In this document: positions 33,978 through 45,817 of the stretch, piece by piece
How the letters are laid out: every line of letters starts with the position of its first letter
How positions within the stretch are numbered: position 1 is the first letter of the stretch
Assembly (NCBI RefSeq): GCF_016458275.1
Contig: NZ_JAEMHM010000013.1
Location: 1 to 64,000 of the forward strand
From: Geomesophilobacter sediminis
GTDB taxonomy: Bacteria; Desulfobacterota; Desulfuromonadia; Geobacterales; Geobacteraceae
Reading direction: 5' to 3'
Length of the DNA stretch: 64,000 nt
Translations under genes and position numbers: made by a program
The notes under the pieces: generated by a model
Databases searched by the model: none
The model's input: only the letters and a program-made list of their open reading frames with translations
What the model was told of the DNA's origin: nothing

Positions 33978-36035
33978 ATGAAGATGACCCTCGAAAAACG
34001 GATCACCCTGTTTTCCTTCCTCATCCTGTTCGTCACGATGTTCGCCGGCTCCGGCATGGACATCATGGCGTTGCAGAGGGACCACGTCAATTCGCTGAAC
34101 CTCCGTTCCCAAAGCCTCGCCACCGCGCTTAAAGCCAGCATCGAAAAGGTCCTCAACCTCGGCCTCGAATTGAAGGACATGGGGGGGCTCTCCGAAAAGT
34201 GCCGCGAGATCATGGAGGGGAACCCCGACATCGCCTACTGCGTCGTGACCGATGCCAACGGCGTCCCCATCTTCGCCAGCGATCCCCGCTTCCAGAACTT
34301 CCCGATCCGCTCCATCGCCGGGCCTGACGTCGCCCGCAACCGGATGGATCTCAAGGAGCCGCGCGGCACCAGCTACTTCTACGACACCTCGGTGCTGATC
34401 AAGACGCCGGACGGGCGCAACGTCGGGCGCGCCCACATCGGGTTTGCCGAGGCGGTGGTCACCGAGAAGGTGAGGGGGATGATCTTCAAGAACCTCTCCC
34501 TCCTCATCCTGGCGCTGATCCTCTCCTTCTCCCTGGTGGTCTTCTTCGTGAAGCGCTACGTGATGCGGCCGATTTCCACGCTGTTGACGGGGGTGAAGCA
34601 GATCTCGGAAGGGGGCTTCGACATCCAGATCGGCGAGGTCGACGTGTTCGAGTTTAATGAACTTGCGCGGAACGTCAACCTCATGGCGCGATTTTTAAAA
34701 AACCGCGACGAGGAAATCAAGAACAACTACCAGGAGATGCAGCGCACCCTCGACGAGCTGCACGACTCCTACCTGAAGCTGGAGCGGCTGAGTTCCGACC
34801 TGGAGCGCTCGGAGAACCTCTACAAGTCGCTCATGGAAGACGCAAGCGACGCCATCGTGGTGATCGGCTCCGACGAGTCGGTCCGCATGGTGAACAAGAT
34901 GGCGGAGGAGTTCTTCGGCTACGAGGCGAAGGAACTGCTCGGGCTGCCGCTCACCAAGATGCTCCTTTTGCTGAACATCGGCAACATCCCGAAGCTGCAG
35001 CGGATCTTCCAGAACGCGGCGGGGGGGGCCCACATGGCCGACGAGATGCAGCTCCTCAAGAAGGGGGGCGGGATCATGGTCGCCCTGGTGCACGCTTCGA
35101 GCATCCGGAGCGGCGACGAGGTGCTGGTGCAGGCGATCTTCCGCGACGTCACCCGGGAGCGCGAGATCATCGCCAACCTGGAGAAGAGCTCCGCCGACCT
35201 GGCCCGGCTGAACCGGATGAAGGACTCCTTCCTGGGGCTCGCCTCCCACGAACTCAAGACCCCGCTCACCGTCATCATGGGCTACTCCGAGCTGATCACC
35301 TCCGACATGGCGGACAAGGTCGATCCCACCGTCCTGGAGATGGTCTCCAACATCGCCAACGCCGCCGCGCGGCTGGACAACATCGTCAAGGACATGGTCG
35401 ACGTCTCGATGATCGACGAGAAAAGGCTCCAGCTCAAGATGGAGGAGGTGCAGTTGAACCGCCTGATCGAGGCGACCGTGAACGAGATGCGCTTTTTCTT
35501 CTCCATGCGCAAGCAAGAGGTGGAGGTCCATCTCGACGAGTCGATCCCCCCGGTCCGCGGCGACTCGGTCCGCCTGATGCAGCTTCTTTCCAACATCGTG
35601 GGAAACGCGATCAAGTTCACCCCCGACGGCGGCAAGATCACCATCTCAAGCTCGGCCAAGTACCTCTTGCGCGGCATTCCGTCCGGAACCGGGAGCTCCG
35701 AGCAGGCCAAGGAGCACCACCTGTTTCTCGAGATCACCGTCGCCGACACCGGCATCGGCATCGATCGCGAGGATCAGCTCCGCATCTTCGATAAGTTCTA
35801 CGAGGTCGGCAACATCCAGGAACACTCCTCAGGCAAGGTCGCCTTCAAGGCGAAGGGGGCGGGGCTCGGCCTTTCCATCGCCAAGGGGATCGTCGACATG
35901 CACGGCGGCGAGATCTGGGTCGAGTCGACCGGCTACAATCCGGAGCGCTTCCCCGGCTCCATTTTCCACATTCTCCTTCCGGTAAACCCGGTCCTCAGCG
36001 AGACTCTCACCGACTACGCCCGACTCCTTCGTTAA
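33978..36035 (+). CDS. Membrane-bound PAS sensor histidine kinase
   Basis: 685 aa. TM1 about 9-29 (LFSFLILFVTMFAGSGMDIMA), periplasmic sensor about 30-180 (includes a CREIMEGNPDIAYCVV segment as in Cache-like domains), TM2 about 185-205, HAMP, coiled coil, PAS about 310-420 (ASDAIVVIGSDESVRMVNKMAEEFFGYE split over the domain), HisKA with His424 in FLGLASHELKTPLTVIMGYSEL, and HATPase_c (NIVGNAIKFTPDGG, DTGIGID, GAGLGLSIAKGIV). No receiver is fused or adjacent, so the partner is unknown. Start uncertain: ATG 33978 or 33984, both with weak ribosome sites; the frame is open to 33864. Confidence 0.9.
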   Translation: MKMTLEKRITLFSFLILFVTMFAGSGMDIMALQRDHVNSLNLRSQSLATALKASIEKVLNLGLELKDMGGLSEKCREIMEGNPDIAYCVVTDANGVPIFASDPRFQNFPIRSIAGPDVARNRMDLKEPRGTSYFYDTSVLIKTPDGRNVGRAHIGFAEAVVTEKVRGMIFKNLSLLILALILSFSLVVFFVKRYVMRPISTLLTGVKQISEGGFDIQIGEVDVFEFNELARNVNLMARFLKNRDEEIKNNYQEMQRTLDELHDSYLKLERLSSDLERSENLYKSLMEDASDAIVVIGSDESVRMVNKMAEEFFGYEAKELLGLPLTKMLLLLNIGNIPKLQRIFQNAAGGAHMADEMQLLKKGGGIMVALVHASSIRSGDEVLVQAIFRDVTREREIIANLEKSSADLARLNRMKDSFLGLASHELKTPLTVIMGYSELITSDMADKVDPTVLEMVSNIANAAARLDNIVKDMVDVSMIDEKRLQLKMEEVQLNRLIEATVNEMRFFFSMRKQEVEVHLDESIPPVRGDSVRLMQLLSNIVGNAIKFTPDGGKITISSSAKYLLRGIPSGTGSSEQAKEHHLFLEITVADTGIGIDREDQLRIFDKFYEVGNIQEHSSGKVAFKAKGAGLGLSIAKGIVDMHGGEIWVESTGYNPERFPGSIFHILLPVNPVLSETLTDYARLLR

Positions 36036-36284
36036 CCTAAACTCACTTGAATCTCCCCGGCTATTCCTGTATAAAAGTCGGGTTTTACCGGCGCCCGAAT
36101 GGGCGTGTTCAACGTTCCAGGCCCGACGTTTCCCGTTGAAACCCAAAATGTTGAAGTTATCACTGTTTTCTGTGTCAGTCTCTCTTGCATAGGCCCGGGC
36201 TTTTGAAGAGAGATCTTAGTTTCTGGCCTCAACGTTGAACCTTGAACGTGGCACGTTGAACCGGTTTTTCACGGAGGGATCACA

Positions 36285-37055
36285 ATGAAGCTCTGTCTTC
36301 TTGCCAGTGGCAGCAAGGGGAACTCCCTCTACGTTGAGGCGGGCGACTGCAAGCTTCTGATCGATTCCGGGCTTTCGGCGCGCGAGACCCAGCTCCGGCT
36401 GGCCGGCATCGGGGTGAAAGGGGAGGAGCTGGACGGCATCCTGGTCACCCACGAGCACTCCGACCACGTCGGCGGCGTGGGCCCCCTGGCCCGCAAACTC
36501 AAGATACCGGTCTTCGCTTCCGCCAAGACCCACCGCGCCGCGGCGCACCAGGTGAAGAAGGTGGAGGCGGTCGAATTCGAACCGGGCACTCCGTTCACCC
36601 TGAAGGGGGTCCACATCGACCCTTTCCCGGTCACCCACGATGCCTGCGATCCCTGTGGCTTCCGGATCCGGGCCGGGGAAGGGGACATCGGTTTTGCCAC
36701 CGACCTCGGCATCGTGACCCGGCTGGTCCTGGAGAAGCTCAAAGGGTGCCGCGCCCTGGTGCTGGAGTTCAACCACGACGAGGAGATGCTGCAAAACGGC
36801 CCCTATCCCTGGCACCTCAAGCAGCGCATCCGGAGCCGTCACGGACATCTCTCCAATGCCGAAGCGACCGTGCTTCTGGAGGAACTCCTCCACGACCGGC
36901 TCGACGGCGTATTTCTTTCTCACCTCTCCGAGGTCAACAACGCACCCGATCTGGCTTTGGCCTCCGCGCAAGGGCTGATCGGCGGGCAGAACAGCTGCGC
37001 TCCCTCCATCTTCGTGGGGAACCAGTACGTGGCCAGCGGCGTACTCGACATCTAA
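36285..37055 (+). CDS. MBL-fold metallohydrolase (YycJ/WalJ-like)
   Basis: 256 aa. Metallo-beta-lactamase fold with MKLCLLASGSKGNSLYVE, the metal motif THEHSDHVGG, His in FPVTHDACDP, Asp in GFATDLGIVT and a late His in RHGHLSNAEA and LSHLSEVNN. This combination matches the YycJ group, exonuclease-like proteins linked to DNA processing and cell-wall regulation in Firmicutes. CGGAGGG lies 6 bp before the ATG. Upstream spacer 36036-36284 has several copies of aacgttgaac but no gene. Role here is inferred. Confidence 0.85.
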   Translation: MKLCLLASGSKGNSLYVEAGDCKLLIDSGLSARETQLRLAGIGVKGEELDGILVTHEHSDHVGGVGPLARKLKIPVFASAKTHRAAAHQVKKVEAVEFEPGTPFTLKGVHIDPFPVTHDACDPCGFRIRAGEGDIGFATDLGIVTRLVLEKLKGCRALVLEFNHDEEMLQNGPYPWHLKQRIRSRHGHLSNAEATVLLEELLHDRLDGVFLSHLSEVNNAPDLALASAQGLIGGQNSCAPSIFVGNQYVASGVLDI

Positions 37056-37139
37056 AGCGGATTCCTGTAGCATGAGGGGTTGCTCCGCGCATCAATAATT
37101 AAATCAACGCGAACAGCAAGATAGTTAAGGGGGAAAGTC

Positions 37140-38435
37140 GTGATCGAACGTTACAGCCGTCCTGAAATGGCCCGCATCTGGGAGCCGCAAAACCGCTATG
37201 CCAAGTGGCTCGAGATCGAGATCTACGCCTGCGAGGCGCACGCCGAAATGGGGCGCATCCCCGCCGACGCGGTGGATCGCATCAAGGCCAAGGCCTCCTT
37301 CGACGTCGAGCGCATCGACGAGATCGAACGGACCGTCAAGCACGACGTCATCGCCTTTCTGACCTCGGTCGCCGACTACATCGGGGAAGACTCCCGTCAC
37401 ATGCACCTGGGCCTTACCTCCTCGGACGTCCTGGACACCTCCTTTGCCATGCTCCTGAAGGAAGCCGGCGAGCTGATCATCGCCGACGTGAAGCGCCTGA
37501 TGGAAGTCATCAAGAAGCGCGCCTACGAGCACAAGATGACCCCGATGATGGGGCGCTCCCACGGCATCCACGCCGAGCCGGTCACCTTCGGGATCAAGAT
37601 GGCCCTCTGGTACGACGAGATGGCCAGAAACCTCAAGCGCCTTCAGGCGGCGCTTGAAACCATCTCCTACGGCAAGCTCTCCGGCGCGGTCGGGACCTTC
37701 GCCAACATCGACCCCAAGGTCGAGGCCTACGTCTGCAAGAAGGCCGGGCTGAAGCCGGCTCCCTGCTCCACCCAGGTCCTGCAGCGCGACCGTCACGCCG
37801 AATACTTCTCCACCCTGGCCATCGTCGCCTCCTCCATCGAGAAGTTCGCCGTCGAGATCCGCCACCTGCAGCGCACCGAGGTGCTCGAGGCCGAGGAATT
37901 CTTCAGCAAGGGGCAGAAGGGCTCTTCCGCCATGCCGCACAAGAGAAACCCGGTCCTCTCGGAGAACCTCACCGGCCTGGCCCGCCTGATCCGCGGCTAC
38001 GCCGTCTCCGCCATGGAGAACCTCGCCCTTTGGCACGAGCGTGACATCTCGCACTCCTCGGTGGAGCGCATCATCGGGCCGGACGCCACCATCCTGATGG
38101 ACTTCATGCTCAACCGCGCCATCGGCCTGATCGAGAACCTGGTCGTCTACCCGGAAAACATGATGCGCAACCTGAACCAGATGCGCGGGCTGATCTTCTC
38201 GCAGCGGGTGCTCCTGAAGCTCGCCGAAGCCGGCGCTTCCCGCGAGGCGGCCTACGCCATGGTGCAGAGAAACGCGATGAAGGTCTGGGAAGAAGGGAAG
38301 GACTTCCTCACCGAGGTTCTGGCCGACGCCGACGTCACCGCGCTCCTTCCGGAGGCGGAGATCCGCGAGGCGTTCGACCTGGGGTACCACCTCAAACACG
38401 TAGACACCATCTTCACGAGGGTCTTTGGTGGATAG
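37140..38435 (+). CDS. purB: Adenylosuccinate lyase
   Basis: 431 aa, GTG start behind AAGGGGG. Fumarase/aspartase superfamily: [15 protein letters not shown] start, [10 protein letters not shown], catalytic His in [15 protein letters not shown], and the signature loop [13 protein letters not shown]. Cleaves SAICAR and adenylosuccinate to release fumarate in purine synthesis. First of a run of purine genes; its end overlaps the mscS start by a few bases. Confidence 0.97.
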   Translation: MIERYSRPEMARIWEPQNRYAKWLEIEIYACEAHAEMGRIPADAVDRIKAKASFDVERIDEIERTVKHDVIAFLTSVADYIGEDSRHMHLGLTSSDVLDTSFAMLLKEAGELIIADVKRLMEVIKKRAYEHKMTPMMGRSHGIHAEPVTFGIKMALWYDEMARNLKRLQAALETISYGKLSGAVGTFANIDPKVEAYVCKKAGLKPAPCSTQVLQRDRHAEYFSTLAIVASSIEKFAVEIRHLQRTEVLEAEEFFSKGQKGSSAMPHKRNPVLSENLTGLARLIRGYAVSAMENLALWHERDISHSSVERIIGPDATILMDFMLNRAIGLIENLVVYPENMMRNLNQMRGLIFSQRVLLKLAEAGASREAAYAMVQRNAMKVWEEGKDFLTEVLADADVTALLPEAEIREAFDLGYHLKHVDTIFTRVFGG

Positions 38436-39510
38436 ACTGCTGTATTACCTGGAGCTGGGGGAGGAGGACGGGTTCCTCCTCTTCTGGTCCAAGGAAATCA
38501 TCGTCGCGACCGCGATCATCCTGCTCTGCTACGCGCTGTCGCAGGTTCTCGGTCGCGCCCTGCTCCGGATCGCCGGGAGGCTCAATGCCTCCCGTGCGTT
38601 CGACAGCCGGATGCTCGAGCGCTCCACCCCGCCGATCCAGTTCCTGGTGAACTGCACCGGCTGGTACCTGGCCATCAGCCGGCTGCACATCCCGGAAAAA
38701 CTCCACCTGGTCGCCTCGGGGGCGCTTTTCGTGGCGATCGTGGTGGTCCTCACCAACATCGCCTACCGGATCGCCGACGAGGCCCTTTTGCGTTACGGGG
38801 CCCGGGTGGCCGGCGAAGAGATGAGCCGCCAGCTCATGCCGCTGGTGCAGAAGCTGGTGAGCATCTTCTTGATCGGCACCGCCCTGATCATCACCCTCAA
38901 GCATTTCAACTACGACATCCTCTCCCTGGTCACCGCCTTGGGGGTCGGCTCCCTCGCCATCGGGCTTGCCGCCAAGGACACCCTTGCCAACATGGTTTCC
39001 GGCTTCACCTTGATGCTGGACCGGCCGTTTCGGATCGGGGACGTGATCGAGCTCGGCAACAAGAGCGGCGAGGTGATCGACATCGGCCTGCGCTCCACCA
39101 AGATCAAGGGGGCGGACAGCACCTACCTGATCATCCCGAACTCCGAGCTTTGCAATACCACCTTGGTCAACATGGCCCTTCCCGACAGCAGGGTGAAGGT
39201 CAAGGTCCCCCTCGGGGTGGCCTACGGGACCGACGTCGCCGCGGCCAAGGAGCTCCTGGTGCAAACCGCGCTTGCGGTACCCGGGGTGGTCGCCGAGCCG
39301 GGGCCGGAAGTCTACTTCACGAACTTTGGCGAGAGCGCGCTCAATTTGAACCTCTTCTTCTGGGTCGCCGACTACCGGCAGCAGGCGGTGGTTGTGGACC
39401 GGATCAACAGCGCCATCGCCGGCGCGTTTATCACCCACGGAATAATCATGCCGTTCCCCACCCGGACGGTCTTCATCGAAAAGGACGCCAACCATGCCCC
39501 ACAGGATTGA
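38428..39510 (+). CDS. MscS-family mechanosensitive ion channel
   Basis: 360 aa from GTG 38428 (TTG 38425 is an alternative), with GAGGG upstream. Hydrophobic helices at about 18-40 (EIIVATAIILLCYALS), 65-85, 92-110 and the pore helix region (ILSLVTALGVGSLAIGLAAKDTLANMVSGFTLMLDRPFRIGD), which is the MscS signature; a cytoplasmic alpha/beta domain follows. Releases solutes upon osmotic downshock. It overlaps purB and purL at its two ends, so it is translated within the purine operon, an odd location for a channel. Confidence 0.93.
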   Translation: MDRLLYYLELGEEDGFLLFWSKEIIVATAIILLCYALSQVLGRALLRIAGRLNASRAFDSRMLERSTPPIQFLVNCTGWYLAISRLHIPEKLHLVASGALFVAIVVVLTNIAYRIADEALLRYGARVAGEEMSRQLMPLVQKLVSIFLIGTALIITLKHFNYDILSLVTALGVGSLAIGLAAKDTLANMVSGFTLMLDRPFRIGDVIELGNKSGEVIDIGLRSTKIKGADSTYLIIPNSELCNTTLVNMALPDSRVKVKVPLGVAYGTDVAAAKELLVQTALAVPGVVAEPGPEVYFTNFGESALNLNLFFWVADYRQQAVVVDRINSAIAGAFITHGIIMPFPTRTVFIEKDANHAPQD

Positions 39511-42484
39511 AATCACCCTCAAGGACCAGGTCCGCGACCCGCGCGGCGAGCGTATCAAAAGGGAAATCGAGCACTTCCTCCACCTGGAGGTCGCCGAGGT
39601 CCGCACCATCGACGTCTACACCGTCGACGCGGCGCTCACCGCCGAGCAGCTGGAAGCCGCCGCGGCGGGACCGTTCTGCGACCCGGTGATCCAGGAATAC
39701 TCCATCGACCAGGCCGCCGCCAAGGATTTCGACTACGTGATCGAAGTCGGCTTCCGTCCCGGCGTCACCGATAACGTCGGCCGCACCGCCGCCGAGGCGA
39801 TCGGCTACCTGATCGGCAAGCCGCTTGCCGCCGGCGAGGCGGTCTACACCTCGGTGCAGTACCTCTTGAAGGGGGCGCTCTCCGAGGCGGACGCGAAGAA
39901 GATCGCCACCGGGCTTCTGTGCAACACGCTGATCCAGCGCTACCAGATCGTCGATGCCGCCACCTTCGCCGCCCAGGGCGGGATTGCCGCTTTTGTCCCC
40001 AAGGTCTCCGGAGAAACCAAGGCCGCGGTGAACGAGATCGAGCTGGAGGTGTCCGACGAGGAACTGATGCGGATCAGCCGCGACGGCGTGCTGGCGCTCA
40101 CCCTCGACGAGATGAAGATCATCCAGGCGCACTACCGCGACCCGGAGGTCCGCAAGGTCCGTGCTGAAGTCGGCCTGGGTGCCCGTCCCACCGACGTGGA
40201 ACTCGAGGCGCTGGCCCAGACCTGGTCCGAGCACTGCAAGCACAAGATCTTCTCCGCCGACGTCGAGTACGTCGACGAGAACGGGAACAAGGAAGAGATC
40301 AAGTCGCTCTTCAAAAGCTTCATCCAGCGCACCACTGCCGACGTCCGCAAGGCGCTCGGGGAGAAGGATTACTGCCTCTCCGTCTTCAAGGACAACGCCG
40401 GGGTCATCCGCTTCAACGACGACTGGTCGCTCGTTTTCAAGGTCGAGACCCACAACTCACCCTCCGCGCTCGATCCCTACGGCGGGGCGCTCACCGGCAT
40501 CGTCGGGGTCAACCGCGATCCGTTCGGCACCGGCATGGGGGCGAAGCTCATCTTCAACACCGACGTCTTCTGCTTCGCCGACCCGTTCTATGACAAGGAA
40601 CTCCCGTCCCGCCTGCTGCACCCGCGCCGCATCTACGAAGGTGTCGTCGAAGGGGTCGAGCACGGCGGCAACAAGAGCGGCATCCCGACCGTGAACGGCT
40701 CGCTGGTTTTTGACGAGCGTTTCGCCGGCAAGCCCCTGGTCTTCTGTGGCACCGCCGGGATCATGCCCGCCAAGATCCAGGGCGAGCCGTCCCACGAGAA
40801 GAAGATCCTCCCCGGGGACGTCATCGTCATGACCGGCGGCCGGATCGGCAAGGACGGCATCCACGGTGCCACCTTCTCCTCCGAGGAGCTGAACGAGAAC
40901 TCCCCGGTCTCCGCGGTCCAGATCGGCGACCCGATCACCCAGAAGCGGATGTTCGACTTTTTGATCCGGGCCCGCGACAAGCGGCTCTATCGCTTCATCA
41001 CCGACAACGGGGCCGGGGGCCTTTCCTCCTCCATCGGCGAGATGAGCGAGGAGTGCGGCGGCTGCAAGCTCGACCTCGCCCTGGCGCCGCTCAAGTACCC
41101 GGGGCTCAATCCCTGGGAGATCCTGATCTCCGAGGCGCAGGAGCGGATGAGCCTTGCCATTCCGCCCGCGTGTCTGGACGAGTTTTTGGCGATGGCCAAG
41201 CGCTTCGGCGTCGAGGCGACCGTGCTCGGTACCTTCACCGATTCCGGCGTCTTCCACATCCTTTACGGCGACAAGACCGTGGCCTACCTGCCGCTTTCCT
41301 TCATGCATGCGGGGCTGCCGCCGATGCGGATCCCGGCACGCTGGGAGCCGCCCAAAAACGCCGAGCCGAAATTGGAACCCGCCGCCGACTACACCGGCGA
41401 CCTGAACGCGCTCCTCTCCTCGCTCAACATCTGCTCCAAGGAGAGCGTGGTGCGCCGCTACGACCACGAGGTCCAGGGGGGGAGCGTGGTGAAGCCGTTC
41501 ACCGGCGTTGCCAACGACGGCCCGTCCGATGCGGCGGTGCACCGTCCGATCCTCGACTCCTTCGAGGCGGTGGTGGTGGGGCACGGCATCGTGCCGCGCT
41601 ACAGCGACATCGACGCCTACCACATGGCGGCCAATGCCATCGACGAGGGGCTGCGTAACTACGTCGCCGTGGGGGGCTCGCTGGATCTGGTCGCCGGTCT
41701 GGACAACTTCTGCTGGTGCGATCCGGTCCTCTCCGAGCGCACCCCGGACGGTCCCTACAAGATGGCGCAGCTGGTCCGCGCCAACAAGGCGCTCTACGAC
41801 TACTGCCTCGCGTTTTCCCTGCCGCTCATCTCCGGCAAGGACTCGATGAAGAACGACTTCTACGACGGCAACGTCAAGATCTCCATCCCCCCCACGCTGC
41901 TTTTCTCGGTGATCGGCAAGATGGAAGACGCCCGCAAGGCGGTCACCATGGACGTCAAGCGCCCGGGCGACCTGGTCTACCTCCTCGGCGCCACTGCCGA
42001 CGAGCTGGGGGGCTCCGAATACTACGCGCTCAAGGGGGCGGTGGGGAACCACGTCCCGAAGGTCGACGCCCAGGCGGCGCTGGCCACCTACAGTGGGTAC
42101 CACGCCGCCCTGGAACAGGGTCTGGTGGCATCCTGCCACGACCTCTCCGACGGCGGCCTGGCGGTTGCCGCGGCCGAGTCCGCCTTTGCCGGCGGCTTTG
42201 GTGTTGCCATTGACCTGTGCCAGGTGCCGTTCAAAGGCGACAAGGCCGGGCGCAGCGATGCGGTGCTCCTCTTCTCCGAGTCCGCCTCCCGTCTTTTGGT
42301 CACCGTCCGCCCGGAAAAAGCGGCCTCCTTCGAGGCCTGCCTGAAGGGGACCACCTTCGCCAAGATCGGCGAGGTGAGCGTCGACCCGATCGTGACCATG
42401 GAAGGGATCAACGGTGGCATCGTGGTGAGCGCGGACCTCGACCAGCTGAAGGAAAGCTGGCAGTCCCCGCTGCGGGAGCTGTGA
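39494..42484 (+). CDS. purL: Phosphoribosylformylglycinamidine synthase, synthetase subunit with PurS-like N-terminal domain
   Basis: 996 aa. The N-terminal ~155 residues contain two PurS-like modules (ITLKDQVRDPRGERIKREI... and IEVGFRPGVTDNVGRTAAEAIGYLI...), as in the N-domain of large PurL. Two AIR-synthase-type halves follow, with the ATP/FGAR site LAQTWSEHCKHKIFS, KVETHNSPSA, GAGGLSSSIGEM and HDLSDGGLAVAAAE. The glutaminase domain of ~1300-aa PurL is missing and is supplied by purQ downstream. Converts FGAR to FGAM with ammonia from PurQ. Start overlaps mscS by 17 bp. Confidence 0.95.
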   Translation: MPHRIEITLKDQVRDPRGERIKREIEHFLHLEVAEVRTIDVYTVDAALTAEQLEAAAAGPFCDPVIQEYSIDQAAAKDFDYVIEVGFRPGVTDNVGRTAAEAIGYLIGKPLAAGEAVYTSVQYLLKGALSEADAKKIATGLLCNTLIQRYQIVDAATFAAQGGIAAFVPKVSGETKAAVNEIELEVSDEELMRISRDGVLALTLDEMKIIQAHYRDPEVRKVRAEVGLGARPTDVELEALAQTWSEHCKHKIFSADVEYVDENGNKEEIKSLFKSFIQRTTADVRKALGEKDYCLSVFKDNAGVIRFNDDWSLVFKVETHNSPSALDPYGGALTGIVGVNRDPFGTGMGAKLIFNTDVFCFADPFYDKELPSRLLHPRRIYEGVVEGVEHGGNKSGIPTVNGSLVFDERFAGKPLVFCGTAGIMPAKIQGEPSHEKKILPGDVIVMTGGRIGKDGIHGATFSSEELNENSPVSAVQIGDPITQKRMFDFLIRARDKRLYRFITDNGAGGLSSSIGEMSEECGGCKLDLALAPLKYPGLNPWEILISEAQERMSLAIPPACLDEFLAMAKRFGVEATVLGTFTDSGVFHILYGDKTVAYLPLSFMHAGLPPMRIPARWEPPKNAEPKLEPAADYTGDLNALLSSLNICSKESVVRRYDHEVQGGSVVKPFTGVANDGPSDAAVHRPILDSFEAVVVGHGIVPRYSDIDAYHMAANAIDEGLRNYVAVGGSLDLVAGLDNFCWCDPVLSERTPDGPYKMAQLVRANKALYDYCLAFSLPLISGKDSMKNDFYDGNVKISIPPTLLFSVIGKMEDARKAVTMDVKRPGDLVYLLGATADELGGSEYYALKGAVGNHVPKVDAQAALATYSGYHAALEQGLVASCHDLSDGGLAVAAAESAFAGGFGVAIDLCQVPFKGDKAGRSDAVLLFSESASRLLVTVRPEKAASFEACLKGTTFAKIGEVSVDPIVTMEGINGGIVVSADLDQLKESWQSPLREL

Positions 42485-42496
42485 GGCGGCCTTCGA

Positions 42497-42532
42497 TCCG
42501 ACGGATCGGACCGATCGGACCGATCCGTCGGA
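42497..42532. promoter_or_regulatory. Strong palindrome between purL and purQ
   Basis: Exact 13-bp inverted repeat tccgacggatcgg / ccgatccgtcgga with a 10-nt loop, 12 bp past the purL stop. No T tract follows directly, so it may be an mRNA stabiliser, a regulator site or a weak terminator. Confidence 0.6.
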
Positions 42533-42623
42533 ATGTAACTTCTCCGTGATTTTTTCAACGGGTTCGTGTCATAATGTGGCGATTGCCTCTCATGAGGGGC
42601 CAACTACTGCAAAGGATTGATTG

Positions 42624-43448
42624 ATGACAAAGGCTAAAGCTCTGGTCATAACCGGAAACGGCACCAACTGCGAGAACGAGGCGGCGCACGCCTGCCGGCT
42701 CGGCGGCTTCGACGAGGCCCGCATCGCGCATATCTCGGAACTCATGTCGGGCGAGGTGCGGCTGGACGACTACCACTTCTTGAACCTCACCGGCGGCTTT
42801 TTGGACGGCGACGACTTGGGCAGCGCCAAGGCCCAGGCGAACCGCCTGAAAAATGCGACCGTAGAAGGGAAAAGCGAACGGCTGGTCGAGCAGATCTCCC
42901 GCTTCATCGCCGACGGCAAGCTGATCCTCGGGGTATGCAACGGCTTCCAGCTCCTGGTCAAGATGGGGATGCTCCCGGCCCTGGGCGGCGACTACCTCAA
43001 GCAGAGCGTGACCCTCACCTACAACAACGCCGGGCGCTTCCAGGACCGCTGGTGCTACCTCAAGTGCGACGCCTCCTCCCCCTCCCTCTACACCGCGGGC
43101 ATCTCCCAGGGGATCTACCTTCCGGTCCGCCACGGGGAAGGGAAGTTCCTGGTCGATACCCAGGCCACCCTCGACGCCATCGAATCCAAGCACCTTGCCT
43201 GCCTGAAATATTCCGACAGCCAGTACACCGCCCCCACCATGGAATTCCCGGAAAACCCGAACGGGTCGGTGAACGCCATCGCCGGCATCTGCGACGAGAC
43301 CGGGCGCATCATGGGGCTCATGCCGCACCCGGAGGCGTTCGTGCACCGCACCCAGCACCCCCGCTGGACCCGCGAGGAACTCCCGGAAGAAGGTGACGGC
43401 CTGATCTTCTTCCGAAACGCGGCTCAGTACATCAAGAAGACGTTCTAA
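42624..43448 (+). CDS. purQ: Phosphoribosylformylglycinamidine synthase, glutaminase subunit
   Basis: 274 aa from ATG 42624 (AAAGGA upstream; TTG 42621 also in frame). Class I glutamine amidotransferase: nucleophile Cys in [16 protein letters not shown], and His-Glu in [10 protein letters not shown]. Start [19 protein letters not shown] is typical of PurQ. Hydrolyses glutamine to feed ammonia to the PurL synthetase. Longer than small PurQ (~225 aa) and resembling the glutaminase domain of large PurL. Confidence 0.95.
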   Translation: MTKAKALVITGNGTNCENEAAHACRLGGFDEARIAHISELMSGEVRLDDYHFLNLTGGFLDGDDLGSAKAQANRLKNATVEGKSERLVEQISRFIADGKLILGVCNGFQLLVKMGMLPALGGDYLKQSVTLTYNNAGRFQDRWCYLKCDASSPSLYTAGISQGIYLPVRHGEGKFLVDTQATLDAIESKHLACLKYSDSQYTAPTMEFPENPNGSVNAIAGICDETGRIMGLMPHPEAFVHRTQHPRWTREELPEEGDGLIFFRNAAQYIKKTF

Positions 43449-43552
43449 CTGCCGTTCGGCGTTCGACGTTGAACCCACGGTTTCGGCGACTCGATTGGCT
43501 GAGCTCTGATCCACCACCTCCTGGCCGCCAGTCTTTTAACAAGGAGCAATTT

Positions 43553-44982
<1,430 letters not shown>

Positions 44983-44986
<4 letters not shown>

Positions 44987-45531
44987 CGGAGCGCGACAGG
45001 CTGAAAAAGATCATCATCGAGCTTTCCTACGAGAAGAGGAAGGTCACCCTTGCTTCCGGGCGGGAGAGCGACTTCTACTTCGACGGCAAGCAGACCACGC
45101 TGCACCCGGAAGGGGGCTACCTCACCGGCAAGCTCTTCTTTGACGCGATCAAGGACGTGGAAAACGTGGAAGGGGTAGGGGGGCTCACCCTGGGCGCCGA
45201 TCCGATCGCCACCGCAACCTCCGTGGTGAGCTTTCTGGAAGGGCGTCCCATCCCCGGCTTCATCATCCGCAAGGAGCCCAAGGGGCACGGCACCGGCGCC
45301 TGGCTGGAAGGGCGCAAGAACCTGAAGCCCGGCTCCCGCGTGGTCATCGTGGAAGACGTCGTCACCTCCGGCGGCTCATCCATGAAGGCGATCAAGCGCG
45401 CCGAAGAGGAAGGGCTGAAGGTCCTCGGCGTGGTGACCCTGGTGGACCGCGAAGAAGGCGGCCGCGAGAACATCGAGAAGGAAGGCTACTGGCTCCGCTC
45501 CATCTTCACCAAGTCGCAGATCCTGGCCTAG
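44983..45531 (+). CDS. pyrE: Orotate phosphoribosyltransferase
   Basis: 182 aa. PRPP-binding motif [14 protein letters not shown], and [15 protein letters not shown], the flexible-loop region of OPRT. N terminus [31 protein letters not shown](T) is typical of PyrE. Makes OMP from orotate and PRPP in pyrimidine synthesis. Translationally coupled to purF by a 4-bp overlap, so purine and pyrimidine steps share a transcript. A terminator follows. Confidence 0.95.
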
Positions 45532-45568
45532 GGAGATACTGGCCTAGCAATAGCGGTAACCGTTAGAG

Positions 45569-45611
45569 ACCAAAAAGGCGGCAACGTGCATTCACGTTGC
45601 CGCCTTTTCTG
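45569..45611 (+). terminator. Terminator of the purine/pyrE operon
   Basis: Stem aaaggcggcaacgtg-catt-cacgttgccgccttttctg with T tract. A partly similar sequence (ggcaacgtgcatcccgttgc) recurs at 45702-45725. Confidence 0.88.
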
Positions 45612-45817
45612 TTTTAGATAGTGGGGTATCAGCTCCCGCTCAACCCTTGCCTTGAGCCGGTGCCCCTCCCTCGTACCAGGAGGTTGTAGAGACCAGCGCA
45701 AGTGGCAACGTGCATCCCGTTGCCGCCGGTTCTTGTTCCGACGGATGAGTAGCTGCCTACCCTGTGGTAACACCTTTCCCTGCCAATTTCCCGCTGCCCG
45801 TGGTCCGACTTCGGCGG

